Assembly (NCBI GenBank): GCA_039985655.1
Contig: JBDWSF010000037.1
Span: forward strand, 1 to 64,000
Direction of reading: 5' to 3'
DNA: 64,000 bases
Source of the DNA: Postechiella sp039985655
GTDB lineage: Bacteria; Bacteroidota; Bacteroidia; Flavobacteriales; Flavobacteriaceae
Shown here: piece after piece, positions 26,291-36,695 of the stretch
Layout: the number at the start of each line of letters is the position of its first letter
How positions within the stretch are numbered: the stretch's first letter is position 1
Made by a program: the position numbers and the translations under genes
The notes under the pieces: generated by a model
Databases searched by the model: none
What the model saw: only the letters and a program-made list of their open reading frames with translations
What the model was told of the DNA's origin: nothing

Positions 26291-28705
26291 CTATTGCTTC
26301 ACAATACGTTTTACAAATTCACTATTTTCAACTTTAACTTTAAATAGATAAATACCAGAAGACAAACTAGATATATCAACTTCAGTAAAAGTTCCATTCA
26401 TGTTTTTACTGGATAATATTCGTCCACTTAAATCATAAACACTAACATTCGCATTATTAAGTTCTTTGTTTTTTATATAAACAATATCACTTGTAGGATT
26501 TGGATACAAGCTAAAGTCTAATTCTTCCTCTAGGCTGTTAGTACTTAACAACGCACCTTCCTGTATATTAAAGTCTGTCCAAACAAGGGCAGCTTCATAA
26601 TCATCAGTTGTACCAACTGGTACTAATAGATTTATACTGCTTAAAGTTAAACCGTTAAACAAATTATTTACAGTAGCATCAGCTATATCAGCAGATACAT
26701 TCCAGTTTACTTGTATATCAGTTATACCAGTGCAACCTCTAAAAGATGCAACCCCCATCGTTGTTATTGTACTTGGAATATTAATAGAGGAAATTGATTT
26801 ACAATCTCTTATCATTTGATCAGGCAAAACAGTCCATTCACTAGGTATGGTAAAAGATGTTATACCTGTTCCTCTTAGCGCACCAACTTCAAGCGTTACA
26901 GTTCCAGGAATAATTACTGAAGTAATTGAACTACAATTAATAAAACAATAACTACCAACACTTACTGCATTAGTAAAATTTAATGGCGCTAATGCTAATG
27001 TTGCACAACTACTAAAACTATTGCTTCCATAAGTTATTATGTTATCCAGATTTATAGTTATTAAACTCGTACAGCTACTAAAAGCATTAGTGCCAATTGT
27101 TAGTACTGTACTTGGAAGCGTAACATTTATAATGGTTGTATTATCCTGAAAAGCCCCTTCAGCAATTGCTACAACACTGTACGCTATAGAGCTATTGATG
27201 GCTTGCTGTGGTATTATAGCAGTTGCCGTTTCTTGTCCTGAGACAAATCCTGTAACCTGACATTCATTAGGACTATCACCTAAGACACTGTAAGTATAGA
27301 TTCCATCATCAAAAATTAGGTTTTCTATACTAACACACGAATTAGTGACAACCGTATTTCCTGAACCATCATTAGTAATCACACCTGTGGTATTAATAAA
27401 ACTAGAACTAGTGTTTGAAAGTACTTCTATTGGCATTTCTGTACAATTGTTAAGTGTAATTCCTGAAGTAGTAGCTGTACCAAGAGGTGAAAACGGATTA
27501 GTACCAGAAGGTCTAGTTGCACCAACTAAAATAGAATGGTCTTGGGTTCTAGTTTCATCATTCCATTTTGTTAAAGTCACGTTATGATTATTTCCCGCAA
27601 TAGTAGCAACAGCATGTAAAGTCGTTATAGGAAGTGTAGGCATTAATTCTAATTCAACTTCTGAATCATCTCCGTTTAAATATAATAATGGCCCATTTAC
27701 TGCATCTCCTCTACTATTTTCAATAATAACATCTTGAACATTATAACCTGCCTCGCACCCTGTGGCCTCACAGTTTTGAATTAAAATTGGACCTCCAACT
27801 TCTAAAGCAAAACCAACACGTGCATTTCTAACTGTACAATTTACAAGAGTAACTCCTTCAGTATCAAAACCATTAACTCCACTTCCGTAATTACGAAAAC
27901 CGACTTCACTTAAAGACTTGGTATACCCAGGAGTGATTACTTTGTCACCATTATAGTTTCCATATACAGCTTCAAAATTTAAATCAAAAGCAGAACCTGA
28001 TGTTTCGGCTAACATATCATCGGTAGTTCTAGTAACTGCTTCGGCATAACAATCTTGAAAAAGTACATTTCTTCCTCCTTGTACAAAAAACAAATGCCCA
28101 AACGATGTTGAATAAATAGAGCAACCAATAATTCTAGGATTTAACCCTTCTATTAACATGCCACTATGCTTTCTCATAGGAACAAGATTAGGTCCTCCTT
28201 TACCAAGTAAATCACCATATCCATAAGGAGAAGATCCACTCATGTTTAAGGTTACATTTTCTACAGTAATATCATCTCCAAATACAACAAACGATTGTCC
28301 TCCGTTTGCTGTAGACCCATTACCAATATCTGTAATTGTTAATTCTTTAAAATTGATATTATTACCTGTTAGATGAAATTCAACAACGTTATTCCCTAAA
28401 TCATTTAATAAGGCTGTATCAACATTAATGGTAACCCCTGAAAAGTCGAAAGTATTATTACTTCCGTTAAACCGAATCATGGCACGTCTATTATTAGCGT
28501 CGGCAGGTGTAACGTTGGCTATAACAGTTGGTGACGATAGGTAATCTGTCATTTCATAAACACCAGGAGACATAGTAACAATTTGGTTTGATTGAGATGC
28601 AACAGTAGCTAATTGTGCAACACTTGTAACTGTTACTTCTGTTTGTGCTGAAGCAAAAAAACCAACAAATAGGGTGTATAAAAGGATAAAAGGATATTTT
28701 TTCAT
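26291..28705 (-). CDS. beta-helix protein fused to BspA-type repeats with T9SS sorting domain
   Basis: An 804-residue secreted protein. A signal peptide (1-20) leads into a right-handed beta-helix domain (about 22-430) homologous to 18590-19933, sharing MSPGVYEMTDYLS, YGYGDLLGKG, KHSG and RTTDDMLAETSG. Residues about 458-720 are BspA/LRR_5 repeats (TVLTIGTNAFSSCTSLITIN). The tail is a T9SS type A sorting domain (LYPNPTSDIVYIKN). The N-terminal half may be a catalytic beta-helix of unknown specificity, with the repeats serving as surface-binding part. Its second half is mirrored by the separate gene 24784-25911 immediately downstream. Confidence 0.8.
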   Translation of the reverse strand: MKKYPFILLYTLFVGFFASAQTEVTVTSVAQLATVASQSNQIVTMSPGVYEMTDYLSSPTVIANVTPADANNRRAMIRFNGSNNTFDFSGVTINVDTALLNDLGNNVVEFHLTGNNINFKELTITDIGNGSTANGGQSFVVFGDDITVENVTLNMSGSSPYGYGDLLGKGGPNLVPMRKHSGMLIEGLNPRIIGCSIYSTSFGHLFFVQGGRNVLFQDCYAEAVTRTTDDMLAETSGSAFDLNFEAVYGNYNGDKVITPGYTKSLSEVGFRNYGSGVNGFDTEGVTLVNCTVRNARVGFALEVGGPILIQNCEATGCEAGYNVQDVIIENSRGDAVNGPLLYLNGDDSEVELELMPTLPITTLHAVATIAGNNHNVTLTKWNDETRTQDHSILVGATRPSGTNPFSPLGTATTSGITLNNCTEMPIEVLSNTSSSFINTTGVITNDGSGNTVVTNSCVSIENLIFDDGIYTYSVLGDSPNECQVTGFVSGQETATAIIPQQAINSSIAYSVVAIAEGAFQDNTTIINVTLPSTVLTIGTNAFSSCTSLITINLDNIITYGSNSFSSCATLALAPLNFTNAVSVGSYCFINCSSITSVIIPGTVTLEVGALRGTGITSFTIPSEWTVLPDQMIRDCKSISSINIPSTITTMGVASFRGCTGITDIQVNWNVSADIADATVNNLFNGLTLSSINLLVPVGTTDDYEAALVWTDFNIQEGALLSTNSLEEELDFSLYPNPTSDIVYIKNKELNNANVSVYDLSGRILSSKNMNGTFTEVDISSLSSGIYLFKVKVENSEFVKRIVKQ

Positions 28706-28772
28706 AATATTTATTATTAATAGATAGTAAATATTTTATTATGAGTAATAAAATATCTCTCTTCTGTTTAAA

Positions 28773-29975
<1,203 letters not shown>

Positions 29976-30141
29976 ATATAAATTATTTTCATTTTATAGA
30001 TTTATCTAAACACTATTATTGAAAATAATGTTTTTGCAAAACATTGGACTGGTTTAATACTGCTCCTTACTCATTCTATTAAAAACAATCGAAAAAAACA
30101 ATTATAAGTACTCCTAACAACACAAAAGTATTCTCTAATAA

Positions 30142-30193
30142 ATAATTAGTCTATAAATTATAACTCATATATTATAATTTATAGACTAATTAT
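30142..30193. repeat. 22-bp perfect inverted repeat with 8-base spacer
   Basis: Arms 30142-30163 and 30172-30193 are exact reverse complements (core TAGTCTATAAATTATAA) separated by CTCATATA. The element sits between two pseudogenes near the island edge. It lacks the T run of a classical terminator. It could be a cruciform-forming operator, a relic of a mobile element, or a weak bidirectional terminator. Confidence 0.85.
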
Positions 30194-30252
30194 GAAAAAA
30201 AGAGCTCAAAACAAATTGGCTCTGAAAGATATTTTTTACTTATTCATAATTT

Positions 30253-30480
30253 TTAGGATTGATTCCAAAGTCGATATGGGTCATCGTTAGCAACCATTTA
30301 TTCGAGTAATAAACGCTTCATTTCTGCAAATTTATCAACATATTTAAGGACTTAGATTAAATCTATTTCCATTTCGCTAGGTATACCATACTCAGGTTAA
30401 TATTTCTTAGAGGTTTAAGCTAAATTAAAAAATTGAGTTACTCTAACTTTACCATCTAAAGCATTGTGTTTTATTAATTC
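30253..30480 (-). pseudogene. C-terminal remnant of a sulfatase
   Basis: The minus strand reads ELIKHNALDGKVRVTQFFNLA, stop, then EYGIPSEMEIDLI, then YVDKFAEMKRLLLE, stop, and MVANDDPYRLWNQS before a final stop. This matches the tail of the intact sulfatase at 15310-16770 (KLIKYDVLNGAVRETQLFNL ... NNDPYRLWDQQ) with at least four internal stops. Homology ends abruptly at about 30480, where plus-strand peptidase sequence begins. It shows that a second copy of this sulfatase once lay upstream of the broken lyase. Confidence 0.88.
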
Positions 30481-30483
30481 TAA

Positions 30484-30727
30484 AAACACCTACAACACAC
30501 TAAAAATTAGACACATATTAAAATCAATTCTTATAAAGGGTCTCACTATAGTACGAGATATTGATTTTTCAGATCATTTAAACTCCCCCGCCGTAATGAT
30601 TACAAATACCTCTTTTTATAGAAATAAAAATTATCATACCAAAAATGATACAATTGAAACCCTAGACCTCAATAAAATGAGTGCCGTGATTGAGCAATTG
30701 TATGTAACGACAAAACAATTGAAGTAA
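30484..30727 (+). pseudogene. C-terminal remnant of an M28-family metallopeptidase
   Basis: The plus strand encodes DIDFSDHLN followed by PAVMITNTSFYRNKNYHTKN and DTIETLDLNKMSAVIEQLY, the typical end of M28 aminopeptidases. These residues include the late metal-ligand region of the family. Several residues between DHLN and PAVMIT seem to be missing, and the whole N-terminal part is gone. In related genomes an M28 peptidase commonly precedes the OstA-like gene, so this looks like the ancestral core gene cut by the island. Confidence 0.75.
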
Positions 30728-30736
30728 TTTCATTTC

Positions 30737-30763
30737 AGAATGATCTTATAAATTTATCATTCT
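30737..30763 (+). terminator. possible terminator after the peptidase remnant
   Basis: The arms AGAATGAT and ATCATTCT enclose an AT-rich loop 10 bases after the peptidase stop. The following T run is weak, so this is uncertain. Confidence 0.4.
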
Positions 30764-30849
30764 TAAAATCTTTGGAGCATTTTTTTGTTTCATATAACAT
30801 ACTTAAACATTATTATTATCGTTATTTTTGTTGCAAACAATTACAAATT

Positions 30850-32979
30850 TTGAAAGCACCAAATCATATATATACCATTCTTTTTTTCTGTTTAATTGGC
30901 ATAGGGTTTACTCAAATTCAAGCACAACGAAAAATTGAAATTAAATACTCTGGATTTCTAAACTTTGATCAAATCGCTTATCCAGGCGCCCAGATACTAA
31001 CTCGTGATGATGCAGAACAAGTCCATATCGTTCATAAAGGCGGAAATTTGTGGTGCGACAAAGCATTTTATTACGGAACAGAAAATTTCCTTGAAGCTTA
31101 CGGAAATGTAAAACTCATACAAGGAGATACTATTACGATGACATCTAAATATGTTGAATATGATGGTGATAAGCAATTAGCTTTTGCCAGTGGAGATGTG
31201 ATTTTAGAAAGTCCAGATTCTACAATTTTAAGTGATACGTTATATTTCGATAGAATTAAGCAGCAAGCGTTTTATAGAAATAATGGAACTGTTATTAAAG
31301 ACACCACACTAACAATCACTAGCAAAATTGGTCGTTACTACATGGAAACCAAGATGCTTAAATTCGTTGATAACGTGGTTTTAAAAAGTGAAGATGCCAC
31401 AGTTGAATCGAACTATTTTGATTATTTTGAAGACATAGGTCATGCTTATCTTTTTGGACCTTCAACAATTACTACAGAAGAAAGTATTACCTATTGTGAA
31501 AAAGGGTTTTACGATACCGAAAACAAAATAGGCTACGCGCTTAAAAATGCAAAAATAGATTACGATAATAGAGAAATTATAGGCGATAGTTTATATTTTG
31601 ATAATAATATAAGTTTTGCATCAGCAACCAATAACGCCAAAGTTACTGACACCATAAATCATAGTATTATAAAAGGGCATTACGCCGAAGTTTATAAAGA
31701 AAAGGATTCTGTCTTTATCACCAAACGTGCTTTAGCGATTACCGTTCAAGAAAACGATTCTATTTATATCCATGCCGATAAAATTATGGTGACTGGAGCG
31801 CCCGATAACCGGATAGCAAAAGCATACTACAATGCGAAGATTTATAAAACAGATTTAAGCGGTAGAGCAGACTCCATATATTCAAATCAAACCACAGGGC
31901 TTACTAAATTAATTAACATTTATGGAGGAGCTAACGATGCCTTTTCAACCAAAAAAAAACCAATTCTTTGGAATGTGGATAACCAAATTACTGGAGATAC
32001 AATTCATTTAAAATCAAATACCGAAAAAGAAAAATTAGATTCTCTTATTGTATTTAACAATGCCTTTTTAATTAGCAAAGATACTCTTGGTGATGGTTAC
32101 AATCAAATTAACGGGATGAAGCTTGTTGGTTTATTTAATGATGAGAATCAATTACATCATGTGGATATTATAAAAAATGCACAATCTATCTATTATTTTA
32201 GAAATGATAAAAATGAATTAGTAGGGATTGATAAAGCCAAATCAGGCTCAATAGAAATAGAAATTCTAAATAATGAAGTAGAAGTTATCAATAAAATAAA
32301 TCAAATAGACGGTAAAATGTCTCCAGAATCACAGTTCCCAAAAGTTGATGCCATTTTAAAAGGATTCGATTGGAGGCCAGAAGAAAGACTAAAAAGTGTT
32401 GAAGATTTATTTAAAGACGATCCTCCTTTAGTACTCCCTATTATAAAAGGTTTAGAAGACTATGTGCCTCAGGAAGATTTTTTGAAAAACCTTAAGATAA
32501 GGAATCCAAAATCATTTAACAAAAATATTATTAAGGATAAAGTAACAAATAAATTACCAAAGCAAATAAACTTATTGAACTCCTTAAATAATTTTGAATC
32601 AAAATATTGGCTAAAAAAAGATATCTCAATTAATACTAATTCGACCATTAGTCCTAAAAAAAATAAAACGGCGGATAAAATAAGCCCCAACAATACTAAT
32701 AATGGTTTTTTATACCAAATAGCCTCTAAAACAGAAGGAGTTTTTAAATTTACAATATGGTTTAAAGGAACCGGCAATATTAGAATATCTCTACAAGAGC
32801 AAGGAGATGATACCACTGTTTACAAATCCAAAGAAATTGAGCTAACCCAACAATGGGTTAAACACTCTATAACCTGTGAAAAAGATAATGACAATAATAG
32901 AATAAGAGTAACAATTTATAATATTCAACCTTCTGATATAATTTATGCCTGGGGCTCTGAATTAATCGAACTACCATAG
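30850..32979 (+). CDS. OstA-like protein (LptA/LptD N-domain-like) with extra C-terminal binding-like domain
   Basis: About 709 residues from a TTG start at 30850, which places a clean signal peptide (ending FTQIQAQ) at the N-terminus. The frame is open to 30772, but that position overlaps a likely -7 box (ATCTTTG). Residues about 20-500 carry OstA-like repeats (GGNLWCDKAFYYGTENFLEA, YGNVKLIQGDTITMTSKYVE) related to the LPS-transport proteins LptA and LptD. After RPEER (about residue 507) most relatives end. Here a linker and a beta-rich module follow (about 580-709: YWLKKDISINTN, FKFTIWFKGTGNIRISL, IIYAWGSELIELP), resembling sugar-binding or phage-fibre jelly rolls. It probably acts in the periplasm in LPS handling. 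The next gene starts 13 bases later. Confidence 0.82.
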   Translation: MKAPNHIYTILFFCLIGIGFTQIQAQRKIEIKYSGFLNFDQIAYPGAQILTRDDAEQVHIVHKGGNLWCDKAFYYGTENFLEAYGNVKLIQGDTITMTSKYVEYDGDKQLAFASGDVILESPDSTILSDTLYFDRIKQQAFYRNNGTVIKDTTLTITSKIGRYYMETKMLKFVDNVVLKSEDATVESNYFDYFEDIGHAYLFGPSTITTEESITYCEKGFYDTENKIGYALKNAKIDYDNREIIGDSLYFDNNISFASATNNAKVTDTINHSIIKGHYAEVYKEKDSVFITKRALAITVQENDSIYIHADKIMVTGAPDNRIAKAYYNAKIYKTDLSGRADSIYSNQTTGLTKLINIYGGANDAFSTKKKPILWNVDNQITGDTIHLKSNTEKEKLDSLIVFNNAFLISKDTLGDGYNQINGMKLVGLFNDENQLHHVDIIKNAQSIYYFRNDKNELVGIDKAKSGSIEIEILNNEVEVINKINQIDGKMSPESQFPKVDAILKGFDWRPEERLKSVEDLFKDDPPLVLPIIKGLEDYVPQEDFLKNLKIRNPKSFNKNIIKDKVTNKLPKQINLLNSLNNFESKYWLKKDISINTNSTISPKKNKTADKISPNNTNNGFLYQIASKTEGVFKFTIWFKGTGNIRISLQEQGDDTTVYKSKEIELTQQWVKHSITCEKDNDNNRIRVTIYNIQPSDIIYAWGSELIELP

Positions 32980-32992
32980 ACTTAAGGTAATA

Positions 32993-34177
32993 ATGAAATC
33001 TGATTTTTTTAAATTTCAAGCGCAAACCACTCCACACCCATTGGCTATGGAAATATCTCATGCCAAAGGGTCTTATATATACGACACAAATAACAAAGCC
33101 TATTTAGATTTTGTTGCGGGCGTTTCTGCTTGCACACTTGGGCATGGTCATCCTAAAGTCATACATGCTATAAAAGAACAATTAGATTCGTATTTACACG
33201 TTATGGTATACGGTGAATACATTCAGAAATCAGCTGTAGAATTAACTAAACTCTTAGCACAACACTTACCATCACCCTTAGAAAAAACATACTTAACTAA
33301 TTCTGGAACAGAAGCCATAGAAGGCGCTTTAAAATTAGCAAAACGCGCTACAGGGCGTAGTGAAATCATTGCAGCCAATAAAGCCTATCATGGAAATACC
33401 ATGGGTTCTATGAGTGTTATGGGCTTTGAAGAACGCAAACAAGCGTTTAGACCATTATTACCCGATGTTAAGTTTATTACATACAATAAAGAATCAGATT
33501 TAACATTAATTACAACAAAAACAGCTTGTGTTATTTTAGAAACCATTCAAGGTGGAGCAGGGTTTATCGGACCCAATAATGACTATCTAGAGAAAGTTAA
33601 ACAACAGTGTGATAACGTTGGCGCATTATTAATTTTGGACGAAATTCAATCAGGTGTTGGTAGAACAGGAAAATTATTTGGTTTCGAAAATTATAATTGC
33701 ACTCCAGATATTTTAGTTTCTGGGAAAGGTTTAGGTGGCGGTATGCCCATTGGTGCTTTTACTGCTTCATCCAAATTAATGGATGTATTACAAGATGTTC
33801 CTAAACTAGGACATATTACAACCTTTGGAGGTCATCCCGTTATTGCAGCCTCTGCCCTAGCCACTTTAAAAGAGGTTCTCGAAAGTAACTTGATGCATAA
33901 CACTATAGAAAAAGAAACCCTTTTAAGAAAGCATCTCGTACATCCACTTATATTAGAAATACGTGGTAAAGGATTGATGCTAGCATTAATTATGATTTCT
34001 GACGCTATTGCTAACCAATTAATTCTTCAAGCGCAAGACGAAGGTTTAATTCTCTTTTGGTTGCTTTTTGAACCTAAAGCCGTAAGAATTACTCCGCCTT
34101 TAACCATTTCAAATGAAGATATTATTAAAGGATGCGGTATAATAACTCGTATTTTGAATAAAATTCAGATTCACTAA
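32993..34177 (+). CDS. class III PLP-dependent aminotransferase
   Basis: A 394-residue fold-type I aminotransferase of the acetylornithine/GABA/aspartate aminotransferase family group. Visible blocks are the N-terminal FVAGVSACTLGHGHPKV, the cofactor phosphate loop NSGTEAIEGALKLAKRAT, the Asp that binds the PLP nitrogen in LLILDEIQSGVGRTG, and the Schiff-base Lys in VSGKGLGGGMPIGAF. The length is normal. It would transfer amino groups between an amine or amino acid and a 2-oxo acid; the substrate is not clear, and no arginine or lysine pathway genes are adjacent. It is probably co-transcribed with the OstA-like gene 13 bases upstream. Confidence 0.88.
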   Translation: MKSDFFKFQAQTTPHPLAMEISHAKGSYIYDTNNKAYLDFVAGVSACTLGHGHPKVIHAIKEQLDSYLHVMVYGEYIQKSAVELTKLLAQHLPSPLEKTYLTNSGTEAIEGALKLAKRATGRSEIIAANKAYHGNTMGSMSVMGFEERKQAFRPLLPDVKFITYNKESDLTLITTKTACVILETIQGGAGFIGPNNDYLEKVKQQCDNVGALLILDEIQSGVGRTGKLFGFENYNCTPDILVSGKGLGGGMPIGAFTASSKLMDVLQDVPKLGHITTFGGHPVIAASALATLKEVLESNLMHNTIEKETLLRKHLVHPLILEIRGKGLMLALIMISDAIANQLILQAQDEGLILFWLLFEPKAVRITPPLTISNEDIIKGCGIITRILNKIQIH

Positions 34178-34328
34178 CCCCAGTTCAACATTCTGAAAAT
34201 CAAAACAAAAGCATCTGAAACCTCTTCAAAACAGCTATGTTCATTACTTTGTTAAAAACATTTACGTTTTCATCTTAAAAAACAAAGAATAGAGCCTTAT
34301 TTTTAATAATGTAAAAACACTTACAAAT

Positions 34329-35723
34329 GTGCGTATGGAGTTTGGTCATAATGACAACAACAATTTGCCTTTAACTAAGTTTGAATCGATGCTTAAAACG
34401 AATCATGTTTTATTCTTCGACTCAGAGGAATTTGAAAACATAATTCACCATTACCTTAACCAAGGTAAAATAGCTTTAGCTAAAAAAGCGATTCGTTTAG
34501 GACTAGACCAGCACCCTACATCCACCAATTTAAAACTCTTTAAAGTAGAAGTACACGTTTTCGAAGATAAGCTAACCGAGGCTGATACGTTATTAAACGA
34601 ATTGTACACATTAGAACCTACAAATGAAGAAATCTACATTCAAAAGGCTAATATACTATCTAAAAAAGACGACCATGAAAAAGCGATAGAGGTTCTTAAA
34701 CAGGCACTAGATCTTACTGATGACCTTATAGATTTATATTCCTTAATTGGTATGGAGTATTTATTTTTAGACCAATTTGAAAATGCCAAAGAATTCTTCA
34801 TGAAATGTATTGAAGAAGATATCGAAGACTACTCGGCTTTATACAATATCATTTACTGTTTTGATTTTTTAGATCAAAACGAACAAGCTATAGAATATCT
34901 AAATATCTTTTTAGATAAAAACCCATACTGTGAAGTCGCTTGGCACCAATTAGGAAAACAATATTTCAGCTTAAAAAATCATGAAAAAGCTTTAGCTGCT
35001 TTTGATTTTGCTATTATTTCTGACGATACGTTTATTGGTGCATATTTAGAACGTGGTAAAGTTTTAGAAAAATTGAAACGGTATAACGATGCTATTGAAA
35101 GTTATAACATCACTCTTAATTTAGATGACCCAACGTCGTATGCATTACTTCGCATAGGCACTTGCTATGAAAAATTAGGAAGCGATGATTTGGCTGTTCA
35201 GTATTATTATAAAACAGTACATGAAGACCCCTTGTTAGACAAAGGATGGATTGCCATTACTAAATTTTACAATAAGAAAAAAAACTATCAAAAAGCGTTA
35301 TACTATATAAACAAGGCAATTAATATAGATACCGAAAATGTAATATATTGGAAGTTGTATTCGCAAATAAATCAAAGATTAAACTATTTTGAAGAAGCCG
35401 AACGTGGTTATAATAAAACATTAGAATTAGGTAACTACGAATTAAATACATGGATTTCTCGTGGCGATTTATTAATTAAACTTGGAGAGCCACAAGCTGC
35501 AATTCATAACTACGAACAAGCAGAGGAGTTTTTTCCTGAAAGTGCAGAAATAGAATATCGATTAGCAGGTTTATATTTCACATTAAATGAAGACTCTAAA
35601 GGTATCTTTCATTTAAAAAACGGAATTAAAATCAATAACGAGTATGCTTTTATTATGGACGAACTTTTTCCAGAAATAGTAAAAAGAGTTCAAGTAAAAG
35701 CCATTCTAAAATCAAATCTATAA
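34329..35723 (+). CDS. tetratricopeptide-repeat protein
   Basis: A 464-residue soluble protein made almost entirely of TPR helices (for example AIEVLKQALDLTDDLIDLYS, ALAAFDFAIISDDTFIGAYL, AAIHNYEQAEEFFPESAEIE). There is no signal peptide or membrane segment. The start is either GTG at 34329 or ATG at 34335. TPR arrays act as protein-protein scaffolds; no specific partner can be named. The gene sits in the conserved order aminotransferase, TPR, DUF368, aroE seen in many flavobacteria, which suggests housekeeping status. Confidence 0.85.
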   Translation: MRMEFGHNDNNNLPLTKFESMLKTNHVLFFDSEEFENIIHHYLNQGKIALAKKAIRLGLDQHPTSTNLKLFKVEVHVFEDKLTEADTLLNELYTLEPTNEEIYIQKANILSKKDDHEKAIEVLKQALDLTDDLIDLYSLIGMEYLFLDQFENAKEFFMKCIEEDIEDYSALYNIIYCFDFLDQNEQAIEYLNIFLDKNPYCEVAWHQLGKQYFSLKNHEKALAAFDFAIISDDTFIGAYLERGKVLEKLKRYNDAIESYNITLNLDDPTSYALLRIGTCYEKLGSDDLAVQYYYKTVHEDPLLDKGWIAITKFYNKKKNYQKALYYINKAINIDTENVIYWKLYSQINQRLNYFEEAERGYNKTLELGNYELNTWISRGDLLIKLGEPQAAIHNYEQAEEFFPESAEIEYRLAGLYFTLNEDSKGIFHLKNGIKINNEYAFIMDELFPEIVKRVQVKAILKSNL

Positions 35724-35775
35724 TAAAACGTTTCACTAAAATGCATACCTTTGGTTTTCGCTTAAAAATCGAATT

Positions 35776-36693
35776 ATGCAAAGACGTTTAATTGATTATG
35801 TAATCATTTTTTTTAAAGGACTAGCCATGGGTGCTGCCGATGCAGTTCCAGGAGTTTCTGGAGGCACCATAGCCTTTATTTCTGGTATTTATGAAGAATT
35901 AATTTCGACCATCAGTAATGTAAATATTTCCCTTTTTAAAACGCTTATCAATACAGGTTTTAAAGCTTTTTGGACACAATTAAACGGCAATTTCATTTTA
36001 GCTTTATTATCAGGAATTGTAGTGAGTTTTATAACGTTTATGAAGCTTGCTAAATATTTCCTTGAGCATCACCCTATATTAATTTGGTCATTCTTTTTTG
36101 GTCTTATCATAGCAAGTATTTATTTTGTTGGTAAACAAATTACAAAATGGAATGCTGCAATAATTGTTTCTTTAATTATTGGTAGCAGCATTGCTTATTA
36201 TATATCAACTTTAAGTTCGCTTTCAAATAATGAAAGTTCATTATTCTTATTCTTTGCGGCGGCTATTGCAATATGTGCCATGATTCTCCCAGGCATTTCA
36301 GGCTCATTCATTCTTATTATTCTTGGAGCATATAAATTATTAAGTGATACTATTCATAATTTTGATATAAAAAATCTGGCCATATTCGTTAGTGGAGCAA
36401 TTATAGGTTTGCTTAGTTTTAGTCATTTACTAAAGTGGCTTTTTAAACACTATCATAATGTGACATTAGCGTTATTAACTGGTTTTATTTTTGGATCACT
36501 AAATAAAGTTTGGCCTTGGAAAGAAACAATAACTTGGCACATCGATTCTAAAGGAATAAAAGAACCCCTATTACAAAAAAGTATCTCTCCATTAACGTTT
36601 GAAGGAGAATCTCAACTTGTTTTTGCAATTATTTTAATGACTATTGGATTTTTGACTATTTTTATTCTTGAGAAAGTAGGATCTAAAAAATAA
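35776..36693 (+). CDS. DUF368 membrane protein, putative polyprenyl-phosphate translocase (copy 1)
   Basis: A 305-residue polytopic membrane protein with the DUF368 signature in both halves: GAADAVPGVSGGTIAFISG near the N-terminus and MILPGISGSFILIILG in the middle, an inverted-repeat arrangement. DUF368 proteins (PopT) have been described as undecaprenyl-phosphate translocases that recycle the lipid carrier used for peptidoglycan and surface glycans, so that role is expected here in the inner membrane. A second DUF368 gene follows after 2 bases. Confidence 0.85.
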   Translation: MQRRLIDYVIIFFKGLAMGAADAVPGVSGGTIAFISGIYEELISTISNVNISLFKTLINTGFKAFWTQLNGNFILALLSGIVVSFITFMKLAKYFLEHHPILIWSFFFGLIIASIYFVGKQITKWNAAIIVSLIIGSSIAYYISTLSSLSNNESSLFLFFAAAIAICAMILPGISGSFILIILGAYKLLSDTIHNFDIKNLAIFVSGAIIGLLSFSHLLKWLFKHYHNVTLALLTGFIFGSLNKVWPWKETITWHIDSKGIKEPLLQKSISPLTFEGESQLVFAIILMTIGFLTIFILEKVGSKK

Positions 36694-36695
36694 TA

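Noticed and set aside
30772..30850. Upstream start of the OstA-like protein at 30772
   Set aside because: It overlaps a likely -7 box and would put 26 extra residues before the signal peptide.
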